Shown here: positions 1 through 7,020 of the stretch, piece after piece
Numbering within the stretch: the first letter of the stretch is position 1
Layout of the letters: the number at the start of each line of letters is the position of its first letter
Virus record (IMG/VR): IMGVR_UViG_3300029945_000001
Location: 124,001 to 188,000 of that record
Strand: one strand, 5' to 3'
From: a virus
DNA: 64,000 bases
The notes under the pieces: generated by a model
The model's database searches: none
Told to the model about the DNA's origin: nothing
The model's input: the letters and a program-made list of their open reading frames with translations, nothing else
Translations under genes and position numbers: made by a program

Positions 1-1166
1 TACCGCGTCCACCAACCTTTTTCCATAACGGTCTAGTTGGAAGTTCAGATCTCTCCGTACTGTAATAGGTAACCTCAGGAGATATAAGCATGACCAGATC
101 ATGCAGGTTCGTTCTTCATAGATTGAACTTCTAAGACCACATCTGAGGTGCAATGCCTCGGCAGAGATAGCTATGTCATGTAGCATAAGTAAAAAAAACA
201 CCAACGATGAAGTTGTACTCTCTAAAGAGTTAATGAACATGTTCAGACATCTTAGGTGAACATTTACACCTTCAAAAAGATGGTAGCAACAGTATGGGTG
301 AGAACAAAGCCATCATGCTGGATATCTGGTAACAGTGTCCAGACCCATGTGCCCCCAAGAAACCATTGCGCTACGAGGATCTAGTGGAATTGATGCCATG
401 CTTCGCATGCGCACAGGTTATAATAACCACATTGTCCTTATCTGAACATTTTTATTGACTCTCTCGGAGAAAACCCTCGTTTGTTGAAATGTTTATCACA
501 AAGCTGTTATGACTCAATGACATAACAGTTTACCGCTTAAGGTTAACCATCTATCCCTCATCACCGTAGTACGCCTAGGAGTTGTCCTATGTGGTCCAAA
601 ATGATGAATGATGAGCGGTGGCGAACAGCCGGGTTTGGAGACTGTGTGATATGGCCTCCTAACTGGGCTCTGTTGTTCTTTCATGCATTGACACCCAGTG
701 TATCGAGAGAATATCGGTCCGTCTCGAACGGACAACTTTCCTGCTTTAGATCGTATGTTTTGGCATATGTCTTAATCCGCACCGGTCCGGCCGATGTATG
801 GATATGGGCGTAACTCGTCAACGATCTGCTAACAGGCTGAAGAACATGGAAGGTATACCAGGACTACGATCGCCGGCTCTAACTTAAGTCATCTGGAGTC
901 ACTCAGGGACTATCCTGCGGTGAACATACGATGAGAGTTATCTTGGGATCATTTCCGTATACACACAACTGCTGTGTCCATAAGTGTTCTGTGTCTGAAA
1001 GCAAGGCATGAAGTGATTTTGTCACCGCCAACCCGCTATGTGGGAGATCCGTGAAAAGGTCTCCCACTACGGTTTCTTTAGTGTAGATTAAGGTGAACAC
1101 CGAACACGGAATGGGCCTCCGCGCAACACAATCCCCCGATGTTGCTATGTTCGGTGTTCTCCTTAG
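1..1166 (+). ncRNA. candidate giant structured non-coding RNA (5' end outside window)
   Basis: No credible protein gene is visible in these 1.2 kb; the short ORFs present lack good ribosome sites and phage-like composition. The stretch is visibly richer in G and C than the coding DNA around it and is dense in perfect hairpins: 397-401/405-409, 416-420/424-428, 504-511/521-528 (8 bp), 717-722/728-733, 1040-1047/1060-1067 (8 bp) and a 12-bp stem 1095-1106/1148-1159. The last stem closes a multibranch with inner stems 1107-1110/1118-1121 and 1124-1128/1140-1144 and is extended by 1090-1093/1161-1164. A GC island full of stems next to tRNAs in a phage is the usual setting of GOLLD or ROOL giant RNAs; membership in either family is inference, and it may be a new class. 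Strand is inferred from the downstream promoter and tRNAs. Confidence 0.6.
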
Positions 1167-1217
1167 TTTATACATATTAAATTCTTCAGGCAGCTGCTTA
1201 TTTTTTATTTCAAAGAT

Positions 1218-1230
1218 AAATATATATTAA
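1218..1230 (+). promoter_or_regulatory. TATATTA-class promoter motif
   Basis: AT-rich box with core TATATATTAA lying in the gap between the hairpin-rich block and the first tRNA-like element. The same core recurs in ten intergenic gaps of this window, always pointing to the next gene. It resembles the PhiKZ early promoter core TATATTAC. Would start the RNA that runs to the terminator at 1873-1909. Confidence 0.55.
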
Positions 1231-1242
1231 TACATTGAATTC

Positions 1243-1322
1243 GCCGCAGTATCTCCTTGGCCTTCTAAGCTATTGAAAGAGTAACTGGACACATGGGGGT
1301 TCGAATCCCTCCTGCGGCGCCA
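1243..1322 (+). tRNA. atypical tRNA-like element with encoded CCA, D-arm missing
   Basis: A perfect 7-bp acceptor (1243-1249 with 1312-1318), discriminator G1319 and encoded CCA (1320-1322) are present. The T-arm is canonical: stem 1295-1299/1307-1311 and the seven-base loop TTCGAAT. The central part is not canonical. The best anticodon-like hairpin (stem 1258-1261/1269-1272) has a seven-base loop with TCT in anticodon position, read by Arg-type tRNAs. Only seven bases separate the acceptor from it, so no D-arm can form, and 21 bases separate it from the T-arm. It may be a degenerate tRNA-Arg, a tRNA mimic, or a domain of a larger RNA. The acceptor/T half is certain; tRNA function is not. Confidence 0.55.
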
Positions 1323-1346
1323 ATCATTTAAAATATTCTAATCCGG

Positions 1347-1437
1347 GATCGTCGGTCTGAGTCTGACCTGGAGACCACTAAGATACCATATATCTTCTAA
1401 GCGGCAGGTCGTAGGTTCGAGTCCTACTGGGATCGCT
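1347..1437 (+). tRNA. degenerate tRNA-like element, CAT anticodon position
   Basis: The T-arm (1411-1415/1423-1427, loop TTCGAGT) is identical to that of the tRNA-Asn at 2806. A 5-bp D-like stem (1354-1358/1372-1376) and a 5-bp anticodon stem (1380-1384/1392-1396) are present; the latter has a seven-base loop with CAT in anticodon position. The base before the anticodon is C, where tRNAs almost always have U. The acceptor is poor: GATC 1347-1350 can pair with 1431-1434, but the other pairs fail, and no CCA is encoded. It looks like a decayed Met/Ile-type tRNA or a tRNA-shaped domain of the surrounding RNA. Confidence 0.45.
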
Positions 1438-1909
1438 AAGCTGCCATACATCTTCTTCAGTTTCGGGTCCTTCTGAGTAAGGCATTTGAGTATGCACACC
1501 GATCCATGAAAGTGGGGACAGTGTATCGGTTCTTTTAAAAGTTTTGGCTCCGTTAACTGAGTCTGGACTGCTCACCGGCATGTATGTGTCAGTGTTGTCG
1601 GAAAAGCATACAAATGCATTAATGGTTAGAGGGTGTCCATCTTCGGATCGGCATTTTGGCCATAGTCGCTAGAAATCAGTGAAACGGGCTGGTCTCGGGA
1701 TAAATTGTAAGTCTGACGACCGAGATAAGATTAATGACTTACCAAAGTCCTGGTGTGTTAAAAAACTTATGGTGATGTAACCAGGGATGCGAACTATGTT
1801 TGCCATCGGACGCCAAGCGATCGATGAAACCATTCTAAATTCCACTTAACTTTTAGGTCGATGTTATCGGGCTGTCACATGCATGGACGTAATGTCCATG
1901 TATGTGACA
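1438..1909 (+). ncRNA. structured RNA with H-type pseudoknot and terminator
   Basis: No credible reading frame. Visible helices include 1498-1503/1525-1530, 1749-1754/1780-1785 and 1804-1808/1822-1826. Two further helices interlock: 1693-1698 pairs with 1720-1725 (6 bp) and 1707-1713 pairs with 1736-1742 (7 bp). Their order makes a classical H-type pseudoknot. The element ends in the long hairpin at 1873-1909. With the promoter motif at 1218-1230 it forms one plausible transcript of about 680 nt beginning with the two tRNA-like elements. I do not recognise the RNA family. Confidence 0.55.
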
Positions 1910-1926
1910 AGTTCATTTATTTTTTA
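1873..1926 (+). terminator. intrinsic terminator of the RNA locus
   Basis: 16-bp stem 1873-1888/1894-1909 containing one G-U pair, five-base loop, followed by a T-rich run (1911-1926). Confidence 0.85.
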
Positions 1927-1950
1927 ATACATTTTGAGTTTTATACAAAA

Positions 1951-1966
1951 AATAAATATATATTAC
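1951..1966 (+). promoter_or_regulatory. TATATTAC-class promoter motif
   Basis: Core TATATATTAC 27 bases upstream of the start of the antidote-like gene at 1993. Confidence 0.6.
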
Positions 1967-1992
1967 TTATTTAGAAATATGGAGTGACTATC

Positions 1993-2289
1993 ATGAATTA
2001 TCAAATGGTATCTATTGCTCATCCTATCGATGAGCTATCTCATCGTGAAGATATGGCTAAACATCTGGACGATCTCTTCAAAAAAGATCAAAACCACAAT
2101 ACGATATTTCCTGAAGAACTTCAAAATGCTATCAGACTTATCGGCGTCGAGAAAATCGTTAGTAACTCTGATGTTACTAAGCAGGGCATTTATTATGCTC
2201 TGCGACAGAATCGTCTTCCTAGACTTCTTACGATCTCTAGGATCTTGAAAAGTATGGGCCTTCGTCTTGCTATCGTTGTTGACGAATAA
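1993..2289 (+). CDS. addiction-module antidote-like HTH protein (HI1420 type), no partner toxin seen
   Basis: 98 aa. The C-terminal half reads like the helix-turn-helix of the 'probable addiction module antidote' family: residues about 63-98 contain SDVTKQGIYYALRQNRLP followed by an LLTISRILKSMGLRL-type segment, the family hallmark. The N-terminal part has the typical acidic helix (DMAKHLDDLF). ATG 1993 is chosen over GTG 1984 because GGAG at 1981-1984 gives normal spacing to it. A promoter motif lies just upstream and a decayed gene just downstream. Such proteins normally pair with a RelE/HigB-type toxin; none is adjacent. It may act as a decoy antitoxin against host toxins or simply as a repressor (inference). 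Confidence 0.8.
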   Translation: MNYQMVSIAHPIDELSHREDMAKHLDDLFKKDQNHNTIFPEELQNAIRLIGVEKIVSNSDVTKQGIYYALRQNRLPRLLTISRILKSMGLRLAIVVDE

Positions 2290-2575
2290 TAAAATCTGAA
2301 ATTACCAAAGCATATGGACATCTTGATAGTACATATATCCCAAAAGGAAATGATCCACAGCAACCCATCTCACTCTTACGAATTTAGAGTCTGTCTCTGT
2401 TGATAATACTCCAGACGAAGACGGACAATATGGAGTATTATTCCTCAATGGTGACAAAGGCACGGTATATACATATGTTCATTATAAAGATGCCGTTTCG
2501 GCACATGATGATTATGTTGGCAGAAAAAGAATATTTGATGTGCATAGAACCATGGCTGATGCATTACGTAAATAG
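2290..2575 (+). pseudogene. frameshifted remnant gene, unknown function
   Basis: Two protein-like stretches lie in different frames. One from about 2292 reads KSEITKAYGHLDSTYIP and onward to a stop near 2386. The other is open from 2354 to the TAG at 2573-2575, with residues such as TPDEDGQYGVLFLNGD. Neither has a good start codon with a ribosome site. A single frameshift around 2360-2385 would join them into a protein of about 90 aa. The longest ATG ORF here (2400-2582) is Met-rich noise in a third frame. I interpret the segment as a decayed gene; its product is unknown. Confidence 0.45.
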
Positions 2576-2604
2576 TCTTTAAAGTGAAGATGTATTAGAA
2601 TGAG

Positions 2605-2643
2605 TGTGTGATAGTCTAACAAACTATCACACATTTGTTTTTT
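2605..2643 (+). terminator. intrinsic terminator
   Basis: 11-bp perfect stem 2605-2615/2623-2633, seven-base loop, followed by a T-rich run. Confidence 0.85.
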
Positions 2644-2723
2644 GTATAAAACTTAACATTAAAAACAGATGATAATAATATGTCACAAAAAAGCAATTTA
2701 TTTATTTTATAATTTCATTTAGT

Positions 2724-2800
2724 GCCCGTATAGCTTTAGCTGGTAGAGCACCGGATTTGTAATCCGGGGGTCGTGGGTTCGAATCCTACTGCGGGCACCA
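2724..2800 (+). tRNA. tRNA-Thr (TGT)
   Basis: Complete cloverleaf with encoded CCA (2798-2800). Acceptor 2724-2730/2790-2796, anticodon stem 2751-2755/2763-2767, loop TTTGTAA giving anticodon TGT at 2758-2760, T-loop TTCGAAT. TGT reads ACA, a codon suited to the AT-rich phage genes. Confidence 0.95.
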
Positions 2801-2805
2801 AATGA

Positions 2806-2881
2806 TGGGATATAGCTCAGTTGGTAGAGCGGGTGGCTGTTAACCACCATGTCGTAGGTTCGAGTCCTACTATCCCAGCCA
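2806..2881 (+). tRNA. tRNA-Asn (GTT)
   Basis: Complete cloverleaf with encoded CCA (2879-2881). Perfect acceptor 2806-2812/2871-2877, anticodon GTT at 2839-2841 in loop CTGTTAA, T-arm with TTCGAGT loop. Only five bases separate it from tRNA-Thr, so the two are cotranscribed. Confidence 0.95.
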
Positions 2882-2899
2882 TTTTCTGCAAGATACGAC

Positions 2900-2947
2900 G
2901 AACAGGATGGTCCGACGGACCATCCTGTTCTCTATTTTATTTTTTTC
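2900..2947 (+). terminator. terminator of the tRNA pair
   Basis: 14-bp perfect stem 2900-2913/2917-2930, three-base loop, then a T-rich run to 2947. Confidence 0.9.
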
Positions 2948-2957
2948 ATAAAGTTAT

Positions 2958-2970
2958 AAAATATATATTA
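2958..2970 (+). promoter_or_regulatory. TATATTA-class promoter motif
   Basis: Core ATATATATTA about 43 bases upstream of the gene at 3013; a second-type box CTATAG lies at 2986-2991. Confidence 0.55.
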
Positions 2971-3012
2971 TTTAATTGAAACACACTATAGCTTCTCAAA
3001 AGGATAATGCTT

Positions 3013-3750
3013 ATGAAAATACGATCTGCTAATAAAAAGAGGCTGGCTAGATATAAAAAAGATAATATTAGAAAATTAAATGCTATACGTAAAATTAAAC
3101 AATATATCAACACTGCTATACCTGATTGTATTGTTGTTAATATTAAAATAAAGATAAAATTAAAAGACTATATCGATAATACTTATAAATCTGATAGCTA
3201 TTATTTACGTCTCATTATGAAAGCAAGAAACATAAATAGGGCAGTAATTTATTTTAATGATGTGATAAAACTTAGATGGAATTCCCTGTATGGTGCTTCT
3301 TGTAATAATAATCCATATTCTCTTAAAATGTATAAAGATATGTATGATAGATTTAGTAAAGTTGTTAAAGACTTCAATATTAATGTCATAACATCTACCC
3401 AGATAGATAGTACGAAAATATCATCTGGTATATATAGTACTGATTCAGAAAGCTTAACGGAACAAACAAATTCATATTTATCAATATCCAAAGATCCTGA
3501 AGTTCTTGATAAAATTGTTAGATTAGAAAATAGAAAAATGGTAAAATTATTTGGAGAAAATAACTATAAAGTCGATACAGAATTGAGTTTTACTTCTGAT
3601 GAATCAGTATTACAAGTTTTTAAAAGAGAAGTAAACGACTTGGATGCTGAGGTAGTTTATGGTCCAAGCAAAGTTCAGGTTCCTGGAAAACTTAATATAG
3701 AAATTAAATATATCAGTATTAATAAGGAAAATACAAATGGGGATGTATGA
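3013..3750 (+). CDS. hypothetical protein, basic N-terminus
   Basis: 245 aa, not recognised. The first about 35 residues are strongly basic (KKRLARYKKDNIRK), which suggests nucleic-acid or membrane-surface contact; the C-terminal third is acidic. No transmembrane segment or catalytic motif is evident. Of two possible ATGs (3007, 3013) the second has better spacing to the AAAGGA ribosome site at 2999-3004. It opens a run of small genes and its end overlaps the next gene by 14 bases, indicating translational coupling. Confidence 0.8.
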   Translation: MKIRSANKKRLARYKKDNIRKLNAIRKIKQYINTAIPDCIVVNIKIKIKLKDYIDNTYKSDSYYLRLIMKARNINRAVIYFNDVIKLRWNSLYGASCNNNPYSLKMYKDMYDRFSKVVKDFNINVITSTQIDSTKISSGIYSTDSESLTEQTNSYLSISKDPEVLDKIVRLENRKMVKLFGENNYKVDTELSFTSDESVLQVFKREVNDLDAEVVYGPSKVQVPGKLNIEIKYISINKENTNGDV

Positions 3751-4129
3751 TAATTTTTATATACCTACTGACAATAAATTTAATATATTTATTCCACACA
3801 GATTTAAAAACGAACCTTTTGTTACGTTTCAGACAAAACAACTATCATGCGATCTTATTCACTATGAATTTTCCAGAGAGGGTTATCTAAAAATAAGAGA
3901 TATTGGTAGATCTTCGCATAGTATTTTTACTCAAATATATATAGACATGGTTAATACAGGAAAATTTTCTACTAATGACGAATGGATAGATTTTGATAAC
4001 CGATTATTAACTCTATATCCTGCGTTTGGGTATCCAGATAGATTTGTAGAGTTTCATTTTAATATAATTAATAATAAAATACAAGAAGTTTATAATAATA
4101 AAAAAGATCTTATTTTTGAATTTAAGTGA
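3737..4129 (+). CDS. small phage protein, MGMYD N-terminus
   Basis: 130 aa. The opening MGMYDNFYIP and the later VTFQTKQLSCDL resemble a common small-phage-protein family that starts MGMYD and contains an FQTK segment, usually with zinc-binding cysteine pairs between them. Those cysteines are absent here, so if it belongs to that family it has lost the metal site. Function unknown. Overlaps the preceding gene and ends at a palindromic hairpin. Confidence 0.75.
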   Translation: MGMYDNFYIPTDNKFNIFIPHRFKNEPFVTFQTKQLSCDLIHYEFSREGYLKIRDIGRSSHSIFTQIYIDMVNTGKFSTNDEWIDFDNRLLTLYPAFGYPDRFVEFHFNIINNKIQEVYNNKKDLIFEFK

Positions 4130-4155
4130 TAGATGGACATTAATGTCCATCTATC
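4128..4155. terminator. palindromic hairpin between genes
   Basis: 13-bp perfect inverted repeat 4128-4140/4143-4155 overlapping the stop codon of the previous gene. No strong T-run follows, so it may be an attenuator or mRNA end-stabiliser rather than a strong terminator. Confidence 0.6.
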
Positions 4156-4175
4156 ATACCATTTAAGGAGAGGAA

Positions 4176-5048
4176 ATGTATCCGACATATGAGACTATAG
4201 ATCTTAATACCGATCAGTCACACCAAGAAGATAGAAAACTGTTCTTAATGAGTGGTGGTCTGGATTCAACATATATGATCTTAGAAGAATTAGAAAGTGG
4301 TAATAATATTGATATTTTGACTATTTATTGTGGCCAAGATGTCAATAAATATAAAAGAGAAAAACAAGCTATAAAAGACATCTTAAATGCACTAAAAGAA
4401 ATAAAAAACGAAAAAGACAAAAAAGATATTAAATTTGGTAAGGTTATAAAATGGTTTGTTGTCGACGATGGGCTTGATTTTAGAGGAGGTATTCTTAACA
4501 ATCATGTCTGTCTTTGTCAACCGCCGAGTTGGATTATAACAAGTATCTATGTATTACAACCTTACCACGCATCTTTAAATATCGGGTATATCACCGGAGA
4601 TAGTATTATTGGAATGTTAGATTATCTCGTCTATATTTTCGAAAATCTTACTTATATAACATTTGGAAAAACGACCAACCTTTTGTTCCCTTTATGTAGA
4701 CCTAATGGTAATGTGATGGCTGCGCGTACAAAAGAACAAGTTGTTAATGCTTTAAAAGATAGAGACTTATATCATTTGGTGTGGACTTGCGAATTCCCTT
4801 ATGAAAGAAATAATGAAATAATTGAATGTGGTGATTGTCATCCATGTCGTACTAAAAGAGCTTATGATGAACGGTTTAATAGAAAGATGTTTAAATTGCA
4901 TGCAGTATCTTTAGATACAGAAACATACGATGAAGAAAACAAGGACCAATTAAATCTTCCACCTATTCCTAAACTTTTAGTATCAAAATCAGAGTATATT
5001 GATAACAAAGAGATTACCGACGAAGCTTGTGAATCCGAACCACAATAA
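4176..5048 (+). CDS. queC: QueC-like 7-cyano-7-deazaguanine synthase
   Basis: 290 aa. An ATP-pyrophosphatase PP-loop SGGLDS is at residues 27-32 and a QueC-type zinc site CGDCHPCR follows about residue 217, preceded by the VWTCEFP segment typical of the family. QueC converts carboxydeazaguanine to preQ0 using ATP and ammonia. In phages this pathway usually feeds deazapurine insertion into DNA as protection against restriction, or tRNA queuosine. The C-terminal tail of about 50 residues is longer than usual and acidic. No other pathway gene (QueD, QueE, FolE, DpdA) is in the window, so they must be elsewhere or supplied by the host. Preceded by an AAGGAGAGG ribosome site. Confidence 0.88.
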   Translation: MYPTYETIDLNTDQSHQEDRKLFLMSGGLDSTYMILEELESGNNIDILTIYCGQDVNKYKREKQAIKDILNALKEIKNEKDKKDIKFGKVIKWFVVDDGLDFRGGILNNHVCLCQPPSWIITSIYVLQPYHASLNIGYITGDSIIGMLDYLVYIFENLTYITFGKTTNLLFPLCRPNGNVMAARTKEQVVNALKDRDLYHLVWTCEFPYERNNEIIECGDCHPCRTKRAYDERFNRKMFKLHAVSLDTETYDEENKDQLNLPPIPKLLVSKSEYIDNKEITDEACESEPQ

Positions 5049-5068
5049 TAAAAAGGAAAAATTCTATA

Positions 5069-5521
5069 ATGAATAATACTCTTCATGAGTTTGATGGGAA
5101 TGGTTGGGATCTTTTATGGTATTTATTCAATTTTCAATCAAGTAATAATGGAAAATCACTATTATTATTTCTTAATGATGAAGGTGAATATTTTGGAATG
5201 TATAAGTTTGTGCAATATAGTCATGCAGAGAATAGAATCATAGTTACTAAAAGAACGATTTATTCTTATGAAAAACATATACAAAATTCACAAGATATAA
5301 TAGACGGTGTTACAGTAACTACTGAATATTCTAATATTTGTAATAGTCCAGTTATGCTTGATAGTTATTTGTTATCATATATTTATACTAAAATGATAAG
5401 TTTTGGCGTCATTAAAGATATATACACATCTGGTCCTTATTGGTATAATACATTCGACCTAGAAAGATATACTAAAGAAATTATACAGGGAAATTTATAC
5501 ACAGATATGTTTTCCTTATAG
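5069..5521 (+). CDS. hypothetical protein
   Basis: 150 aa, not recognised; soluble, aromatic-rich, no signal or membrane segment. AAAGGAAAA precedes the ATG. Its last residues contain LERYTKEI, and the gene at 6005 starts with the near-identical LERYTKAI, encoded by an 18-base identical DNA string, so the two genes may share an origin or have recombined there. Confidence 0.75.
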   Translation: MNNTLHEFDGNGWDLLWYLFNFQSSNNGKSLLLFLNDEGEYFGMYKFVQYSHAENRIIVTKRTIYSYEKHIQNSQDIIDGVTVTTEYSNICNSPVMLDSYLLSYIYTKMISFGVIKDIYTSGPYWYNTFDLERYTKEIIQGNLYTDMFSL

Positions 5522-5573
5522 TAAATTATTGAGATATTTGTACATGTTCATGAAAAAAAACGGAGGTCCTAAG

Positions 5574-6011
5574 ATGAACGATATTGTATTAGAAATTCTA
5601 GAAACAATAGATCGTGCTATATATAACAAACCGGTAGTCTTTGTAACAAAAATTAATACGGATTATGTTTTAAATGTATTATTTAAAGATATGAAGAAAG
5701 ATATGCGTAGCTATGAAATAGCAAGTATGGTTAAAGAAAATGATTATCTTTCTATTGTGACAAAACAAGGTTATAAATTATCTGTATTTCAACACGACCG
5801 CGAACTTACTGATGAAATAGAAGCTCTTTTTGGTTCTGATAAAATAATATTTAAATCAGATGTTGATTCGATACATACTGAATATGAAACTGACCCTACC
5901 GATGATGAGTTATGTACAGTACCAGATAATTCTACAAACATACACAATGGTAGAACTAATGATAAGCAAAGGATGAATCATTACGATCCTGGGAGGGTAA
6001 AACGATGGTAA
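5574..6011 (+). CDS. hypothetical protein
   Basis: 145 aa starting at ATG 5574, placed by GGAGG at 5562-5566; an in-frame upstream ATG at 5529 lacks a ribosome site. The N-terminal part is a mixed alpha/beta-looking domain, residues about 85-125 are acidic, and the end is basic (GRVKRW). Not recognised. Overlaps the next gene by seven bases. Confidence 0.75.
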   Translation: MNDIVLEILETIDRAIYNKPVVFVTKINTDYVLNVLFKDMKKDMRSYEIASMVKENDYLSIVTKQGYKLSVFQHDRELTDEIEALFGSDKIIFKSDVDSIHTEYETDPTDDELCTVPDNSTNIHNGRTNDKQRMNHYDPGRVKRW

Positions 6012-6529
6012 ATTTAGAAAGATATACTAAAGCAATTGTTGACATTGAAGCTAGAAATATTTTTCATCAATATAATGCCTATGAAGCATCAATAGATTGG
6101 CCAAAGCCTTATTATCCTAGATATGATGAATGTAGATATTTAACACCTGAATTAACCAAAGAAGAGATAATATCGAGATTGCATAGAAAAATTTCTCAAA
6201 ACATATTAAAGAGCTATACTACATATACTAAAGAAATGTTGGATAATATTAGTACTATTATTTCTTTTAAAAGAAATAATAGCATAATGATAACGTGTGG
6301 AGGACATGGACTTTGTGTTGGTGATATTGTACGTCCTATCGAAATGATAAGTAATCTACCTGATACTTTCAATGGAATGTATACTGTTACTTCTCTATCT
6401 TCATACAATACTTATGTGATAGTTGAAACTCAATCACTTAGTGTGGGTAAACCAAAATCTAAGAATGATAGTTTAGGTAATCTTGTAGATCCTAGATTCA
6501 ATGCTAAATATGGACCAAAAAGGAGATAA
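6005..6529 (+). CDS. hypothetical protein with HGL-GD beta domain
   Basis: 174 aa. Residues about 97-150 hold the pattern C-G-G-HGL-x3-GDIV ... FNGMYTVTSL ... YVIVET, like a small beta domain often found in phage virion proteins (HGL..GD..NG.Y.V). Hence possibly a minor structural or receptor-contact protein, although it sits in an accessory block. Starts seven bases before the previous stop; ribosome site GGGAGG at 5991-5996. Confidence 0.7.
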   Translation: MVNLERYTKAIVDIEARNIFHQYNAYEASIDWPKPYYPRYDECRYLTPELTKEEIISRLHRKISQNILKSYTTYTKEMLDNISTIISFKRNNSIMITCGGHGLCVGDIVRPIEMISNLPDTFNGMYTVTSLSSYNTYVIVETQSLSVGKPKSKNDSLGNLVDPRFNAKYGPKRR

Positions 6530-6532
6530 CTA

Positions 6533-6697
6533 ATGTTGGTTGGATTGATTGTTGAATATTTTATTATTATTGTATTTGGTATTATTATTTTCATTCAGCG
6601 ATGTACAATCAATCACAAGAATACGATCATTCATACATATGAACATTTAATTAATATATCGAAAGATTCAGATACTATTAAAATAGATAATGAATAA
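6533..6697 (+). CDS. small membrane protein (54 aa)
   Basis: 54 aa. ATG 6533 follows an AAGGAGAT ribosome site (6520-6527). Residues 3-22 form one strongly hydrophobic helix made almost entirely of Ile, Val, Leu and Phe; the remainder is polar. A single-pass inner-membrane peptide of unknown role; such peptides in phages can modulate membrane or exclusion functions (inference). Its TAA is followed directly by the ATG of the HigA-like gene, so the two are coupled. Confidence 0.65.
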   Translation: MLVGLIVEYFIIIVFGIIIFIQRCTINHKNTIIHTYEHLINISKDSDTIKIDNE

Positions 6698-6985
6698 ATG
6701 GTAATATATAATCTTGATTTTCAATATGGTCCATATGTATTACCAGAACTAATTCATCCTGGAATAATTATCAAAGAAATGTTTATTAATAAATATCATT
6801 ATTCCTCAACTAAAGAATTCAGTAAAGTTCTTAATATATCAGAGTCAAAACTTGTAAAAATATTAAATGGTACTAGTGATATAACGAAATCGTTTGCTAG
6901 AAAATTAAGTAGTATAGATAAATTGTTTACAGAAAAACAACTTATTGATATGCAGGATAATTATAATAGAAGTATCTTTAAGTAA
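6698..6985 (+). CDS. HigA/VapI-like helix-turn-helix antitoxin homologue
   Basis: 95 aa. Residues about 20-60 follow the HigA pattern closely: IHPGIIIKEMF (family HPGEILKEEF), KEFSKVLNISESKLVKILNG (family ...LAKALGVSRSTISRILNG) and ITKSFARKLS. HigA proteins bind a HigB toxin and repress the operon. No HigB partner is adjacent. With the gene at 1993 this is the second solitary antitoxin-type protein in the window. Could neutralise a host toxin or act as a phage repressor. Confidence 0.8.
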   Translation: MVIYNLDFQYGPYVLPELIHPGIIIKEMFINKYHYSSTKEFSKVLNISESKLVKILNGTSDITKSFARKLSSIDKLFTEKQLIDMQDNYNRSIFK

Positions 6986-7020
6986 TTTAAACAGATTTTT
7001 CAAAATAAGGGGAACAAATC

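Noticed and set aside
589-813. 74-aa plus-strand ORF
   Set aside because: Crosses the hairpin 717-733, has no protein-like pattern and no ribosome site.
903-1175. 90-aa minus-strand ORF in the hairpin-rich block
   Set aside because: No ribosome site, composition unlike phage proteins, and it runs through the strongest RNA stems of the block.
1378-1581. 67-aa minus-strand ORF containing PSRTRTYDLPLRR
   Set aside because: This phrase is the well-known spurious translation of a tRNA T-arm read backwards; it supports the tRNA-like element at 1347-1437 rather than a gene.
1438-1909. tmRNA
   Set aside because: Pseudoknot and nearby T-arm are suggestive, but no tag reading frame and no matching 5'/3' acceptor halves could be found.
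2400-2582. 60-aa Met-rich ORF
   Set aside because: A different frame of the same DNA encodes a much more protein-like sequence, so this is a shadow of the decayed gene.
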